DNA of 64,000 nt from Paralvinella palmiformis (taxonomy: Eukaryota; Annelida; Polychaeta; Terebellida; Alvinellidae). The notes beneath the pieces are model-generated. The model did no database searches. It saw only the letters and a list, made by a program, of their open reading frames with translations, and was not told the origin of the DNA. Where the stretch lies: assembly GCA_025642065.1 (NCBI GenBank), contig JAODUP010000048.1, positions 62,001 through 126,000 of the forward strand, written 5' to 3'. The position numbers were made by a program, and so were the translations under genes. Each line of letters begins with the position of its first letter. Position 1 is the first letter of the stretch. Below are positions 26,001 to 40,365 of this stretch, in pieces.

Positions 26001-29000
26001 TAACGAAGGCCATTTAGGTGCATGAGATGCAGTGAATTCAAGCTAGTCATATTCATGAAAGCTCCCGGAGATAAGGCAATGAGTGGGTTACCACTAAGAG
26101 TCAGCGTTTTCAGACTCTCCAGTTCCTTGGAGCACATTCGTTTTGGCAGCTGGACCAGCCAGTTGTTCCCAAAATCTGCAACCTGTAGCTGGGTAAGAGG
26201 CCATAATGAGGTGCAGTTGAATCTCTGTATGTAGTTGCCATTGATGCTGAGATATTGCAGGGTGTGAACCTGGTGAGCAAAGATATTGGGCAGCTCACCG
26301 AGATTGTTTTCATCAAGCACTAATGATTTCAAGTTGGGGAATATGTCTAAGAACCCACTTGGTAAGGAGGACAGATTGTTGTCAGCGAGATCCAGCAACT
26401 GAAGGTTTGTCACATTGCACACTTCTGGTTTGACAGTTGGGTCTTCTGAACGAGACGCATTGCTGAGTTTCATCCCAGCTGATTTTGGATCTGGTCCGAA
26501 AATGTCTATGTTCTCCAAGTGGTTATCACGAACAAGCAATATTTCCAGGTAATGATTTTTGCTGAACACTGCTAGTGGCAGTTGGTGTAGTTCATTGTGG
26601 CTGAGATCAAGTGATAGAAGGTTCGATAATGACATCAGATCTGCGTCCGCAATCTGCGAAATGTTATTCTGTGAAAGATCCAAATATTGCACATCTTCCG
26701 GCAAAATCTGAGGAATCTTGTTCAGCCTCCTCGATGAGCAGTCAACACGTTTCTTAATACTGTCACAGGAGCAAATGAAGAGACAAGCATCTCTCATACT
26801 GGCATCTTCTGGCAGGAGTAAGGCTTCATCCGTATGCGCATCACCTACACTATCCATGGTGTAGGTATAGAAAGCTTCCTGCCCGTCACTGGCTGAGGTG
26901 ACAAGGCTGCGAGCTGCCACTGCAGACATGTTCATCTCCCTGCTGCCTATATCAGCTGGTTGCATGGCAATGGGGGCAGCAGCCAAACAGGTGAGCAGAA
27001 TGGATATAAACATGATTGGTGCCATGGTATAGAGGTGTAGTACACATAGTTTAATACATACTGACAGGTGTATGCGGAGATGATCGCCAACCAGCTGTAT
27101 ATACCTGGACTTTGGGCTGAATCACACCTGAAATCAGAAGAGGGAAGCATTATTTACTAGATTGTTTATGCATTTTATGAAGAAATGGTAACGCCGTCTT
27201 TACACTCAAACTGAGGCGCCTCCATGGTCTAACCGGTTGTGTATAACACCTGCATTCAAATTCCATCTTGGCTGTGTTAAAATGGTGTTTCATTTAACAT
27301 TTAACCTCATTACCTTTGAAGGTGACTCGGTCCATTTAGCCTACCATGTGCGCAAAAATATCCGTAAAAATCTAAACATTTACACCCAAAATAACATTCT
27401 GCCCAGTTGACTGTTTTTTTTTTTTTGTCCACTTTTGTGCATATGGTAGGCTAAATGGGCCGAGCGACCTCCAAAGGTAATAAAGCGAAGTCAGAGATGA
27501 AACAACCTTGAGATATGCCCACGCCGAAATTCGAACACGGTGGTAGTGATCTGTGGTCCAACACGCTACTGCTAGACCACCGAGGCGCCCATTCTGCCCA
27601 GAATATACAAGATTAATTTCAATGATCCATTAAAACTTTCAGTAGTACATGATTAACCAAGAGAAACATGGAATATTACTGCGTGAAATGTATTAAGTTG
27701 TATTCATTCTTAGTTCACAACGTTTTATACTATATAATTATAAAGTATTTTATTTATTTTGTTACCAAACTGTCTGTTTTCTTTGAAGTGGCCGGAAATA
27801 TAATATTGTTCTTAAGAAAAAGCATTACCTATAACCGGTTACTAACGTGAAGGATGCCCTTCCATTAACTTTCTGTTTAAAAAATAAATAGGTTGAACAA
27901 GAAAGGTCATTTATAGCACGCTTTTTAGTGTACCTTTAGCACCGAAGCTGTCCTGGAGTATTAGGTAAAACAGGGTTTATTTTGCAGTAGGTTCTGATAT
28001 CAGGTGTTACAGTTTAATGATTTGTTGATGTCCTTGTGGCTACTGTCCAAGACACGTAGCCGTTAGAATTAATGTATTGACCGAAATATAGGTGACAGCT
28101 GGGTACATTCTGTATGGACCCTGTGGTCTCTGTTACTTCCGCACTGCTGAATCTATACGCAACGTGTGTGTGTGTGGTTCAGTTAAATCGGTGATTGAAG
28201 TAATTATAAAAATGTAAGAAATTACTTCATCTTTGCATTATATTGTGTTTATGGTATCATCAAAGTCAGAGGTGCATCACTTAACATCTACAATAATTCT
28301 ATTAATATATAACTGCATTTCTGGATGGACACTTCCTGCAATAGGATGGCCGTATTATATATTCGGTCAGATATCATGTCTTCAGTTGTCAGTGTTAAGA
28401 ATTGGGTTTGTTTACATTTTTGTGGCAGTATTATGGTCTGGCAGTATTTTGGAAGTCACGTATAATTATTATGTGCTGGCCTTGTGTTCTGAAATGTGTT
28501 GGTAAGGTGAGAGAAACTGTTACATTGGTACATTGATTCACTCATCACTTAAATGATAAATTCATGAATTAAGCAAGGAAAGCTGCAGCGCCAGGTTCCC
28601 CTATGTAAAAAGCAGAAGACCGTCTACAGACATAAACAAAAGGAAGCCGACTAGCCGTCTGTAGCCACTAGCGTACGGAATATAAACCCAGTCATACAAA
28701 CAAACACACGCACACATTAATGTACTGACAGACTGGTCTCCAGAAACCTTTCTGTACCGATTGCTTGATGCCCGAATTAGATTCTTGCGGAGCTCAAAAA
28801 CGGAACCGCTTCCAGGGATCAGTTTGTGCATCCAGTCAGCTAACGCATCAGTTGAGCCGGTTTCAACTGGCTACTGTAGCCGTAAACACACTGCGTACAT
28901 CTCGTACTGTAATGCCATATTTGAGAGAGCGTATTAGCTTCCCATTGTTACAGTTAACCTGATTAACCTCCGAGTACAGAGCCTTGCTTAGACGTTGTTG

Positions 29001-29481
29001 AACCAATTTGTCGGTACAACCAGGACCATTTGCCTGTGTCTGAAAAAGGCAATTACTTTATAACCAACACAAACGTGAAATGAGAGAGTGACCACGTAGT
29101 TTATCTGGAAACGCAGTTGACCAGTAATTTTATGGAGTTTTTTTTGCTGCGCTTTCATCCCTAAAACTCTTCTGAGTCAACCAAACCTGAAACGTCTTGT
29201 AGGGGAAGTCTTCTCATTCTCTCATCTGATAATTCCGCTTGTGCACTCATCAATAAAACCTAAATCATACGCTATGGTATCACAAACATCCGGGTGAGAT
29301 CTGTGTGGCAGGTACTGACGTCAGAGCATCGAGCTTGGGAGATGGTGGCAACGTGAATGGGAAGAAAAACATCACGAAGAGCCGTCTTCGGTTAAATATC
29401 TTGCGACTCCCACTTGTAAGCATTTTCTCCTGTTTACCTCATACCGAGACTCCCACAGTCTGCTGATTATAACAGATTTGG

Positions 29482-29522
<41 letters not shown>

Positions 29523-31085
29523 ACATTTGGAGTCGTATACCTCTGTCAGTAGGGATATATATTCCCCAAGCTGTGCCTTTATTATTGTTCTCTGACCACA
29601 ATAAAGAGCACACCAAGACCGGTATTTATCAGTACTGAAGGCTTGCAGTGAGCGGTGGGATAATTGTGGGCTATCAGGCACCAGTATGTTCCCTTGAAGG
29701 TGCTCGTATTCCGTGCCGTATTGCTTATATGTGTATCCATCACACGCACGCACACAATGAAAGAGAGAGAGGAGGATGTATTGGAGAAAATAAAATGCAA
29801 AAAAATCAGAGGTACCGCGGAAAAACATAAACAAAACAGCACCCTATTTTTAACATTACCGTTGTAAATAACAATAATGTAGATTTAGTAGTGTCAGTTA
29901 CTAGCGGTAGCCATTCCCGGCGCCAGCTGTATCGGGTCAGTGTGCTATCTGAAAATCATCATACAGTACCATCAAACGAAGTGGGCTTCACTAGAACGAT
30001 AACCACCAGAAGGAAATATATCCCAATACTATACCCTCTTGCATAGACGCAAGACAATGTGTTTGGCCTGGTGAAGGCCCCACAGTACACAGTATTCTCT
30101 ATATTGTGATGTTCTAGCCACCAAACAAGCTATATAAAGCTGTACTCACGGTGTCCTATCTGATAAACAGTGCTACACGAATGCGCACTCTAATGTTGTT
30201 TCTGTCATTTCTCTCAGAGACGAAATATGCATGTATCCGTGTCTGTGCGCACACACTCTCACCACTCTAATGTGTATAATAATGACGTTTGCACGCTACA
30301 GCGTTTGACGGGGCTAGGTTAAATTAGACCCCATCCAAGTGTCAGTTAAACAACTGTTGCAGTAACAGCTGCGGGATGCAATGATTTCTATGCGCACTGT
30401 TATTTTGTCGGACACGTCGCTGTTCTGGGATTGTCAATTTCCCCCCAATAATGAATAATTAATCTGCTTTTAGCAAGTAGACATATAATATATGTGATCA
30501 TTGTGTGTTTGTTTGTGCGCGCGTGCAACCATTTTTCATCACCTGTGGGTGAAAATGTTATTTGTATCATGGTTTTGAATTGATCTGGTAATAAAAAAGC
30601 ACAACATATTTATGACCCACTTTACTCTAGAGATATAATTATCGTATTCTTAGAAAATCCCTTCTTACCAAGAGAAGTAACAGATTTAAGAATTTGCAAG
30701 ATATTTCTTTAATTGCTGCCAGTTTAATATGGATGGTTAGGCAACAGCCAACACACCATCGAGGCTGACGTACAAGCAAGGTCATGGTGATGACAATCTT
30801 CTACAGTGAATGGTATCAGTCAGTAAGCACCGGTTGGTTTAACATCAGATAAAGGTAGTGGTTATTCATCGGACTATTTCCATCTGTTCTTTCGGTGCAC
30901 ATGACTTGTATTGAGGCACAATGTCAATGTAGATGCATCATATATTTACCTTGTTTGCCGTCTTCTGTTATTTTTCATGCCACATCATTTTCTTAGTTAT
31001 TTATTTCATTAAGTTCCAGACTTTTTAACACGTTTTAGAGTAAACACGTTCTGACGACATCTCCCACAGTTCGGTCTTTTTTGTC

Positions 31086-31125
<40 letters not shown>

Positions 31126-34100
31126 TGTTTGATGGCTTTTTATTTTGTATCTCACTCAGTCACTCACCCACTGGGCTCCTGCAAACACATATTAATCCCG
31201 CCAAACGTAACTGACAGCTAGTGTGATTTTTTTTCTTCATTATTTCAAACTTCTGTGTTATGTAGGTAGGTCCAGAGATTTCAGAACCCATCGCTTAGCC
31301 TTAGCCTAGGTTTATGTGTTTATCATTAAGCCTTTAAGGGTGATATAATCATATATGCTTCATCGTATATCGCTCTTAGTCTTAGAGAGAGATCTATCAG
31401 GGACGTACGCAAAATCATAATCATCATGATTTTGTGTACGTCCCTGGTAGATCTAGAATCTTCACCTCGTGTCGTGTTATAAATTATGAGGGAGATAGTA
31501 AACAGTGTGTGTGTGTGTGTGTGTGTGGAAGGCGCGAACGCCCGAACGTGATATAGTAAACAAAAGTCAAAGCCTTGTCTACTTACCCAGTAGCGCCAAG
31601 ATTTCACTCACCACGTACAGACAGTGGGGGAAATTTGGCGAGCTGTACTCTACCTAATGTACACCACCCTCAGATATGACGCAAATTTACAGCTTTCTTA
31701 AAAGAATTCCAGATTTGATCGGCGGCATATGACGTGCTTCTGTCGTCCGCGAGATACTAGATCATCTCATTCATTGACCATCCGGTAGGTAGAGCCAGTC
31801 GTCCATCCCGCTTACATCTCTCTCTCTCTCTCTCCATATACTAATCACCCCTTTTCGGGGGTTATAATAGACCGACCTGTGTGGGTAGACCGTCGGTACT
31901 GGCCAATCGTGAAGGTCGTTATATAACGTGGTGTAGTATCTTCGGTCGCTTGAGTTGTTCTATGGCGAGAGCTGCTCCAGCGACCTTGCCGATGCTGGTC
32001 GGCGCCATGCGAGTTCACTACATCACCGCGTGGAATCGGGAACTCGCCTCAGAGGAAAATTGGTGACTGGATGGGTTTTGGTTTGGTTCGCAAACCTGAT
32101 TCTTGTCCGCTGATTATTCTGATTTTATCTTTAAACCGGTAACTTGCTATTCCATCAAGATAACTTGGTTTTCAATCATATTTTTTCTTCCTTTACCCGT
32201 TAAATAGGAAACACAGTGCAGCAGAGCAACCGTTATATGTTACAGGCAGTGGACCTGCGGATGCGGGTCGCATCGATTTTTGTTTCAGCATCTGCTGGAG
32301 CTTGGACTAGTTCATGTTGCTTGTAGGATAGTTGGGTCGGTGCCAGTAATCTTATGCTAATTATGTTAATACGTTTATCATGGCGTTCTATCCTGTGCTT
32401 AATTAGTATGGAACGGTTTCAACGTATTCACCCTATTTCGTAAACAAATCGAACGTACAGTACCATATGTAACAATTTTAGCCTCTTAGTTGACGTTCCA
32501 CTTATAAATAGAGCTAAAAGCGTAAATCTGTTCAGGACTTTCTTTCTCTAAGGAAAAACGAACTCTTTTGCTAGAAATGCTAAACGTCTTTTTAAGTTTT
32601 GATTGTTTATTAAAAGATGCGTGAGATGGCATGCAGTCTGTCTCAAATTGTTCCATAGCTGGAAGATCGGTTAAATTCAGGATTTATTTCAGAATCACGC
32701 TTCCAAACCAGTCACGCGTGCACTCACGCCCACAATAACTGACCATCCGAATTATATTTTTGTTCATTTATCATTCACTAACGAAAGATACATAGTTTAA
32801 ACTGATATATATATTATATGGCCTTTAATTAACAGCACTTGTCAATTGGCCGTAACAGTAACTACACGCGCGCGCCGGTCAGTTATCTTTTATACCAGGA
32901 AGAATGTTTGGAAAGGGGATATCTCCAGTCTTTAGTTACCATCAAATGCCTACCAACAATAGATCTAGATGTTGGGCATTTATATATTATCAGTATCTAG
33001 TTATAATGATGAAATATTTATCAGAATGGAATTATTTCATGACTTTCTGTTTTGAGACTTATTATAGGAAATCGATGGCACAGTGGCTAACGCGCTGCAC
33101 TGCAAACCTCCATGATGTGTGTTCAACTCTGACTTACACCCGTCTTTGTGAATGTTTCCTTTGGCACTTGTTGTGAAGTTAATAAGTCTCAGTTGTGAAG
33201 TTAATAATGTCCTGAAAAATAGGTATTTGAATATCTTTGATGGTTAGTACTTAACAGCTAATGCCTTGCATTATTCCAAAGCTGCTGCGGACTCGAGGGA
33301 TGCAGGTTTGAATCTGGCAGATACCTGTGTTTGTCGGATATATTTCCTTAGGAATTCACCCGTCAGCCATATCTCCCATGTGTGACCAGTGGAGAGGCTA
33401 AATAACTCAACAGCAACCTTGCATTGTTTGTTTTTATGCATGTTGCCACACAGATAAATAAAACCAATGACACAAGACTATTCTTAGCACCAGTAAATCG
33501 TAGCTTTGTGTGTGGATATATAATATCTTTCCCCATTGACAGTAAAACTAGATTCACAATGAAGCCATCTAGAGACAATACATTGAATAAGTGTTATAGG
33601 TGGGGATAAAATTTCAATTAGCACATACAGTTGAATTGATATTGTTATTTACATCTATTATAACTATCCTTTCACTACTTTAAATATCAGAATTTTTTTG
33701 TAAATATAGTTATAAGCCACAACAACATAATTTTCACATGAATTTTGTCTATGCTGACCACATATAATAACTACAGGAATTATGGAGAAGTGATCTAAAT
33801 AACCCCATTTCAACTTAATAAAACATTTTTAAATGACCGACAGATTTCCTTGAAAATAAATACACATGTCATAATTTCATCATCACATTTTCCATGTATT
33901 ACAGAATGCAAAAAGTTCTTGATGGGTGCAAAGATCAGAGTCACATTACTGAGATATACACTTCTCTCATTTTGTTTTGAAATGCACAGATAATAGTTTT
34001 TAAACATTAAAAAAACTACAAATTTGAAGCAGCAAATTTAATACATCAAGTTTTTAAAGATAACAAATAAAACCAGGATTTGAGAGTTGGTTTACAATAT

Positions 34101-37100
34101 TGTTTTATTAGTTTGTAGACAACATCATTGTTCTTTTTGTTACCAAAACGTATAAATAGTTGTGTATAAATATAGCATTAAGGAGCCTAGTCTGTAACCC
34201 ACAGACCAGTGTGTTTATATTTAAAATGTTGAAGGGAATCTTTGCCTGGTCTTGTTTTAAGTTTGTCTATAGCACACTTAATATCCAAAGCAGTGTATCA
34301 TGAATATGTGATTAGAGTTATTACCATTATCATGGTTGACCAATGTTTTTCATAGTAATTATTCTATACTTTGGTTTTGTTTATTTCACCAGTGGGATTA
34401 TTGATGGTCGATCCCGATATATTACTTCATAGACAAATTATCTTACTGACATCTCTCTCTCTGTGTGTGTGTGTGTGTGTGTGTGGAGAGAGAGAGTGCA
34501 CTCTCCCATTTTAATCTCTTTTATCCAAATGCCCACTGCTGCCATTTAGTTTTTCAATTTATTTCCTCCAGTGGTTAAAATAGTAGAGGTAGTTATAATC
34601 TAGTATATTAGTTATGTCAAAATTTTCACATAAATTGCTGTAACAAGGATCTTCTTGAGATATATTTTATGTATGTTTGCACTAAAACAGAGATTGAATG
34701 CTGCCATATTGCCTTCTTTCTCATCCCGATTTGCCTCTTGTGTGACGTCCAGGAACTGTGTAATGTCCATCTCCCCATACCTACCTGTTTGTGAATTGTT
34801 CTGGCACTGGGCAACAAACTTCTTTCTTGATCTTGGCATTAACAACTGCTATTTCCAGTGATGGAGGTGGCCTACATATTGATCTATGTAATTTTTATTT
34901 GTAAAGCATTCAATATCTTCCTTTTTCATTCAATAGTTTAGTTTAAGCCCAATAATGTATTCTATCATACCACAACACATACAATTGAACAAAATAATCC
35001 TTAAGTATGCTGCAGTAGATCCTTGACTCTAGGGACATCTCCGAGCACCCCATGTAAAACAAATTAAAATAAACAATATGTCAATCTAGCAGGTGGTTTT
35101 GAGATACAGAGGTCTGAGTTGTTCCAGAGTAAAATAATTCATGTAGTGATAGCATATAATGAAGTGTGAAATAAGTAGAGCAAATAAAAATGGATTTGTA
35201 CGTGTTTATATATGTGTTGCAAATATAGCAAAATGTTTATTTTTTTGCTAAATTTCTCGTGATTTAAATATGTATGCCTATATTTTAAATATTTAAAATA
35301 ATCTGAATCTCTATAAATTATTCTATCTTTGTGGTGATGAAATATAATAAACAGCAAAAGAAACAGCAAATAGTAAATAGGTTTGAGTGTTTTTTATGTA
35401 TCCCAATGATGAAAATGTAGAAAAATTTGATTTTTTCACCAAAAATAATGCAAATCTGCTTATGTTTTGCATTTGTATGGTTATATTTGAAAAGGTTGTA
35501 ATTAACAAATTAAATGGCGAATCCCTTTATACAAATGAATTTAAATAGATATATTCAGTAATATTGACATGGGAAAATTTCATTGACATCTATGGATAGG
35601 TTTTGTTTTACCTAAAGTTTTTAGAACATGATGTGTTGAATATTTGACAGAAATTTCCAAGCTTAATTGAATGGTGTATTTCCCAATATACTACATATGT
35701 AATGTTATATCTTGAAATAAAGTTGACAAAAAACAGTAAAAGGGTTTTATTCTGCTGATCTTGTAATACTAAAAGAAAATATAAAGTATTAATTGAAAGG
35801 GGTCATTTTGGTCTCTTTTATGGCAGTTTTGATCTAGTGAAAATTGTCAAGAGTCTCTTCACATAAAATTATATATTTTTAGGTTTAGACTGGCGATTTG
35901 CTCCATTTTATGTCTAGTTGTTCCACTTGTATAAAAGTAAAATACAGTGAAAGGATAGCTATTACAAAGAGTTATAAATAGACAGGTATTATAGACCTTA
36001 AATAGTTAATTCAATCCATTCACAATATAGAGGAGCAAAAGACACTTGAGAATATACCCTCAGCCATTTAATACAAAGTAAAAATAACTGTTAATTTATT
36101 GGTACGTTAGGGAAGCAGTGGCAACATCTAATATTACAACAAGTAATATTTCTAACATATTGATTCATAAGATGGGTTTGGGATTCTTTCTTTAGTATAT
36201 TAATGGATTTAATGGCTCAATATCTTTGATTCAATAATTTTGGAAATTGATGTAATGGTTTCTGAAAACCGTGTTCTCGAGAATCCTCTCGAGGCATTTG
36301 TCATCCATTTTTAGTTTGACACATTGACCACATTGCTATTTTTCTGTGTACATGAGATAAATATAAGTTGTTATTATTAACTTTATTTTGTATGATTATA
36401 TATTGGTTTTTCTTTAGCAAGTCCATTTATTATTGTTTATTTGATTATTGTCTTTTAAGAACCGTGTTCTAGTGTGTAGTGATTTTAAATGGCATTCTTT
36501 GTTCTTTACAGTGTCGTGAGTTTGTTAAAGATGGTGCATTGAAGGGTAACAGTCCAGCTGAGGTTGTTCAGCAGTGTGACATCACATTATCTTCAGTGGC
36601 AGATCCCACCGCACTTAAAGATGTAAGTTCCTCATGCATGTGGTGCAGATCAGGGAGCGATGTCAAATTTCTAGGTGTGAGCAATCCGATCTGTCCCTTT
36701 TTTGTTTTCTTTTGCATTTCCCTTTTTTTAAACAAAATTTTACCATTCCTGACCTCCATATCAAATAGAAATTTCTCTCCTATGGTGATGTCCCCTGGAC
36801 CCTTTATTGCCAATTCAGGGCATGGCTTGTACTTTATCACACCCACAAAATTTTCAGCATTCTTTCTGAGCACATTCACATCCTTTGCACTACAAAAATA
36901 TAAACAAGCTGGCTATTTCAAAAAGGTCCTAAAATTATTAACATATGTACATTAATATGTGTAGCAAATGTTGGGAATGTGTTATTTCTAATCAAGGTAT
37001 TATTCTTTTTCACCAATATCTTAAATGGTTTTTTAAAAGTATTAATGCTGTTGGTATTGAATTAATATTCATTTTTAATATTGCAATATAGTGTGCAAGT

Positions 37101-40100
37101 CTTATTTCTGTATCTCTGATTTCCTGATATTTTAAAATTATTGGATGGTTGAAATATTTCCAAACATCCAACCTATATATGTTATGCCAGCTTTGTTATG
37201 AGATTGATAAATCCTTCCTTGCTGACTATGATAATTTGTTGGTTCTCTGATAGATGATGCAGGCATCATTTGCACTCAAATCAAGTGCCATAATTAGTTG
37301 AAAGCTTTCCCACATTATGGGAATTCTACCAGTAAACATTTTTTTGTTACAAGAAGTACTAATGTGCCATTTTAAAAACAAATAAAAATAAACTACATTT
37401 TACAAATTTGAAAGTAGAATATCAGACCATTAATAATCAGCACACACCTTTTGGGAATAAGAAGAATTATTATTATTAAAATACAGTTATCAGGTTATTG
37501 GAAGTAGTTAATTTGAGTCACATTAGAGTGTCTTCTTTCTCTAATAGGTAGTTGAAGGAAGCTTTTGTTTCTTTTAAACCTGAACACATTTTGTTGTTTT
37601 TGTCAAAAACTCTCATAACTGAATTTCAGTGGTTGTCTAATTGTGATTCATAAGTATTCTGACCTAGGAGTATCACTTTATTATTTTAAAACAATTTGCT
37701 CTGTATTCATCTTTAAGTATGACAAGACAAGGTTACTCCTCTTTAAGCACAATATAATATGATAACATACTGTTATTATTGATTTACAGTCCGTTCTCAA
37801 TTAATTGGACTACTAAAAAACAAGCTTATTTAGAGCGTGTCAATGAAACACAGCCTGGTGACTGCCAGGCTGAATGTCCTAACTTGTGTTTGAGAGGACA
37901 ACCCTGTTCACTTGACTGTGTGAAATTTTGTATACTGGAAAATGAGTTACTTAATGATGTTTATATTGGAGGTGAATTCATATTAATCAAGAGTCAGTTA
38001 TTTGAGAGTTAACTATATAGTCAGTGATCTAATACTTCATTATGGTGTTATTTTACAGCACTTGTCATTATATGTTTCCATCCTAGCTGATGTGTCCTGT
38101 GACCAGTTACTTGAAACTGATGTTTGGATTTTGTTATCTCTTTCAGCTTGTGTTTGGTAACTGTGGTGTACTACAGGGCATTAGCCAGGGTAAAGCTTAT
38201 GTTGATCTGTCAACTGTGGATGTGGAGACCATATCAGATGTACACGAGGTTTGTAATTTGCACAGATGCTTTGATTGTTAAGTGTCATTTGGCCAGTAGC
38301 AAATGTAGTGTGACAAAAAATAGCCTTTTCTCAAATAACTTAAGAAATACCTTATGAAAATCTGGTGCTTTGCTAGTCTTTTTCAGGAGTGGTGTGTTGT
38401 TTGTTGAGTGAAATGTTTGTAGAGCTCTCTGATCATGCTGCTCTCAGTGACCAAGTGGCGGGGTACTGAAATATGCAGAACAGAGAGTTCAGTAATCACA
38501 AATCCTCACAACACGGTGCACATCACTCCTTCAGGTTGGTCATAAGCAGAAAACATTAGTAGGACAATGGTAATGTATGTCATATGGTTACTTATCATGG
38601 TAAGTTGATAAAAAATTATACTTTTTAAGACCATTTTGATGCTTTCTTTGGTCAGATTACATACCTTTTTGAAAAATCCAGAGTGGCAGCACTGATACAC
38701 ACTAATTTCAGCATGAAAAGTTCGGATTTAGTCTACTAATGATTCGTAAAATGTGTTCACAATGAATGATTCTCTGCTTATGCCATTTCACTCACTCACT
38801 CATCATCTCACACACACTAATTTTCTTTATATCTTTCTTCAGGCAGTAACAGCACGAGGTGGCAGGTTTTTGGAGGCCCCCGTCATAGGTAGCAAACAAC
38901 CTTCATCAAATGGTAGTCTTATAATACTAGCAGCAGGCGACAAGACACTCTATGATGACTGCTATTCTTGCTTTGAAGCAATGGGCAAAAAAACATTTTA
39001 TCTTGGTAAGGCTGTCTTATCTCCTGGACATTGTCACACTGACTTTGTAACACATGTTTTTACTTTTTCATTGAAGTAAATGTAGATAATGTAGAATTTT
39101 TATGGTGCTTGAAGTGGCAAATATACGGTCTCCAGTTAAAAGTTGAAGAATCACTGTTGCATGACGATTTACGCGTGTAGTGGCCAATAAATATCATACT
39201 GAAAAGCTGTATTTAGGCTATTTACCAGCTATATATGGGTTTGATTTACAGTCCATTAAGAGTATATGATCTCCAGATCATAATTTTTATTTAATAGGAA
39301 TGGCATAGACTTCGTCCAGTAGATATATGCCACTAAGCTAAGTAACATTCCACGCCCATTAAGAGTATATGATCTCCAGATCATAATTTTCATTTAATAG
39401 GAATGGCATAGACTTCGTCCAATAGATATATGCTACTAAACTAAGTAACATTCCACTCGATTTGCATGGCTGTTGTGGTCCAGCTTGTCTAGTTCAAATT
39501 TATTTTTTGTAGAACCTTTGTCATCTGACATGACAATGTGAATGGATAAAATCAATGATCACATAGATTATAATTCAATGGGTGATTCCTATTACTGTAA
39601 CATTGGTATTTATGCATGATATCTTGTATTGAAAGTGAACTTTTTTCTTCTGAATTAACCATTCGTGCAATGTTTACTACATGTAAATATCAAGGGTGTT
39701 AATACTCTAATGTAATAAAAATTTGTATTTAATAATATACAGGTGATACATATATCACTGGTTCCCAGGTATAAGTCCAATTCACCTGGATCAGTCTATT
39801 GCGCCTTTAGTTTTCCTTGTGATAATAGTGCAGGGTTTGTGCAAACAGAAAATCAAGAGAAACTAAAACACAAATTCTACATTTTTTTAAATTGTGGAAT
39901 TTGAAAAGTGATGGAAGGGAATTGAAATCGTTTGATTTTCTCCCCTGGAGAATTGCTGAAATATTTTGTCATACCTATTGTGTGATATAACATAATTTGA
40001 TATGGATTTGATAGTGTCATCACTTGCAGAGCCATTCATTGGTATCATACACTGTATTTAAACAAAATTAGGTATCACAATAATAGTGATATTCTGTCCA

Positions 40101-40328
40101 GTGAAAATATAACTTGAAAAAGATATATAACATGAAGTACACCACACAGCCATATATTTCAATGAAGCTACATAATAACAAACATAAATTTACTGAAAAC
40201 ATCTGATATTATGACCATGTTAAACATATTGCATGTTGTCAGATTACCAGCATTATGGGACAATGGAATTGTACATGTTAGAGCTCCTTAAGTTAGAATG
40301 ACTTTATGCTGTAACTGAAGGTTGATCC

Positions 40329-40365
<37 letters not shown>

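Larger units (their letters stand above)
27595..31389. other. Probable 5'UTR intron of the LRR-Ig gene / GLYR1 intron
   Basis: No coding signal. Holds a TC microsatellite (29488-29515) and a TA microsatellite (31090-31122). From about 28600 rightwards the sequence is less AT-rich and fewer repeats are recognisable than elsewhere; regulatory sequence is possible but not demonstrable by eye. Confidence 0.4.
32076..36511. other. GLYR1 intron, right part
   Basis: Very AT-rich between about 33600 and 36450. Contains two SINE-B pieces (33072-33160 and 33283-33410) and a compound microsatellite (34452-34496). No coding signal recognised. Confidence 0.5.

Noticed and set aside
29439..29867. Overlapping frames around the TC repeat on both strands
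   Set aside because: Depend on the simple repeat (RERERE, SLSLSL); no protein-like sequence outside it.
31881..32066. 61-codon frame in the CpG-rich patch
   Set aside because: Short, no similarity recognised; GC-rich sequence has fewer stop codons by chance.
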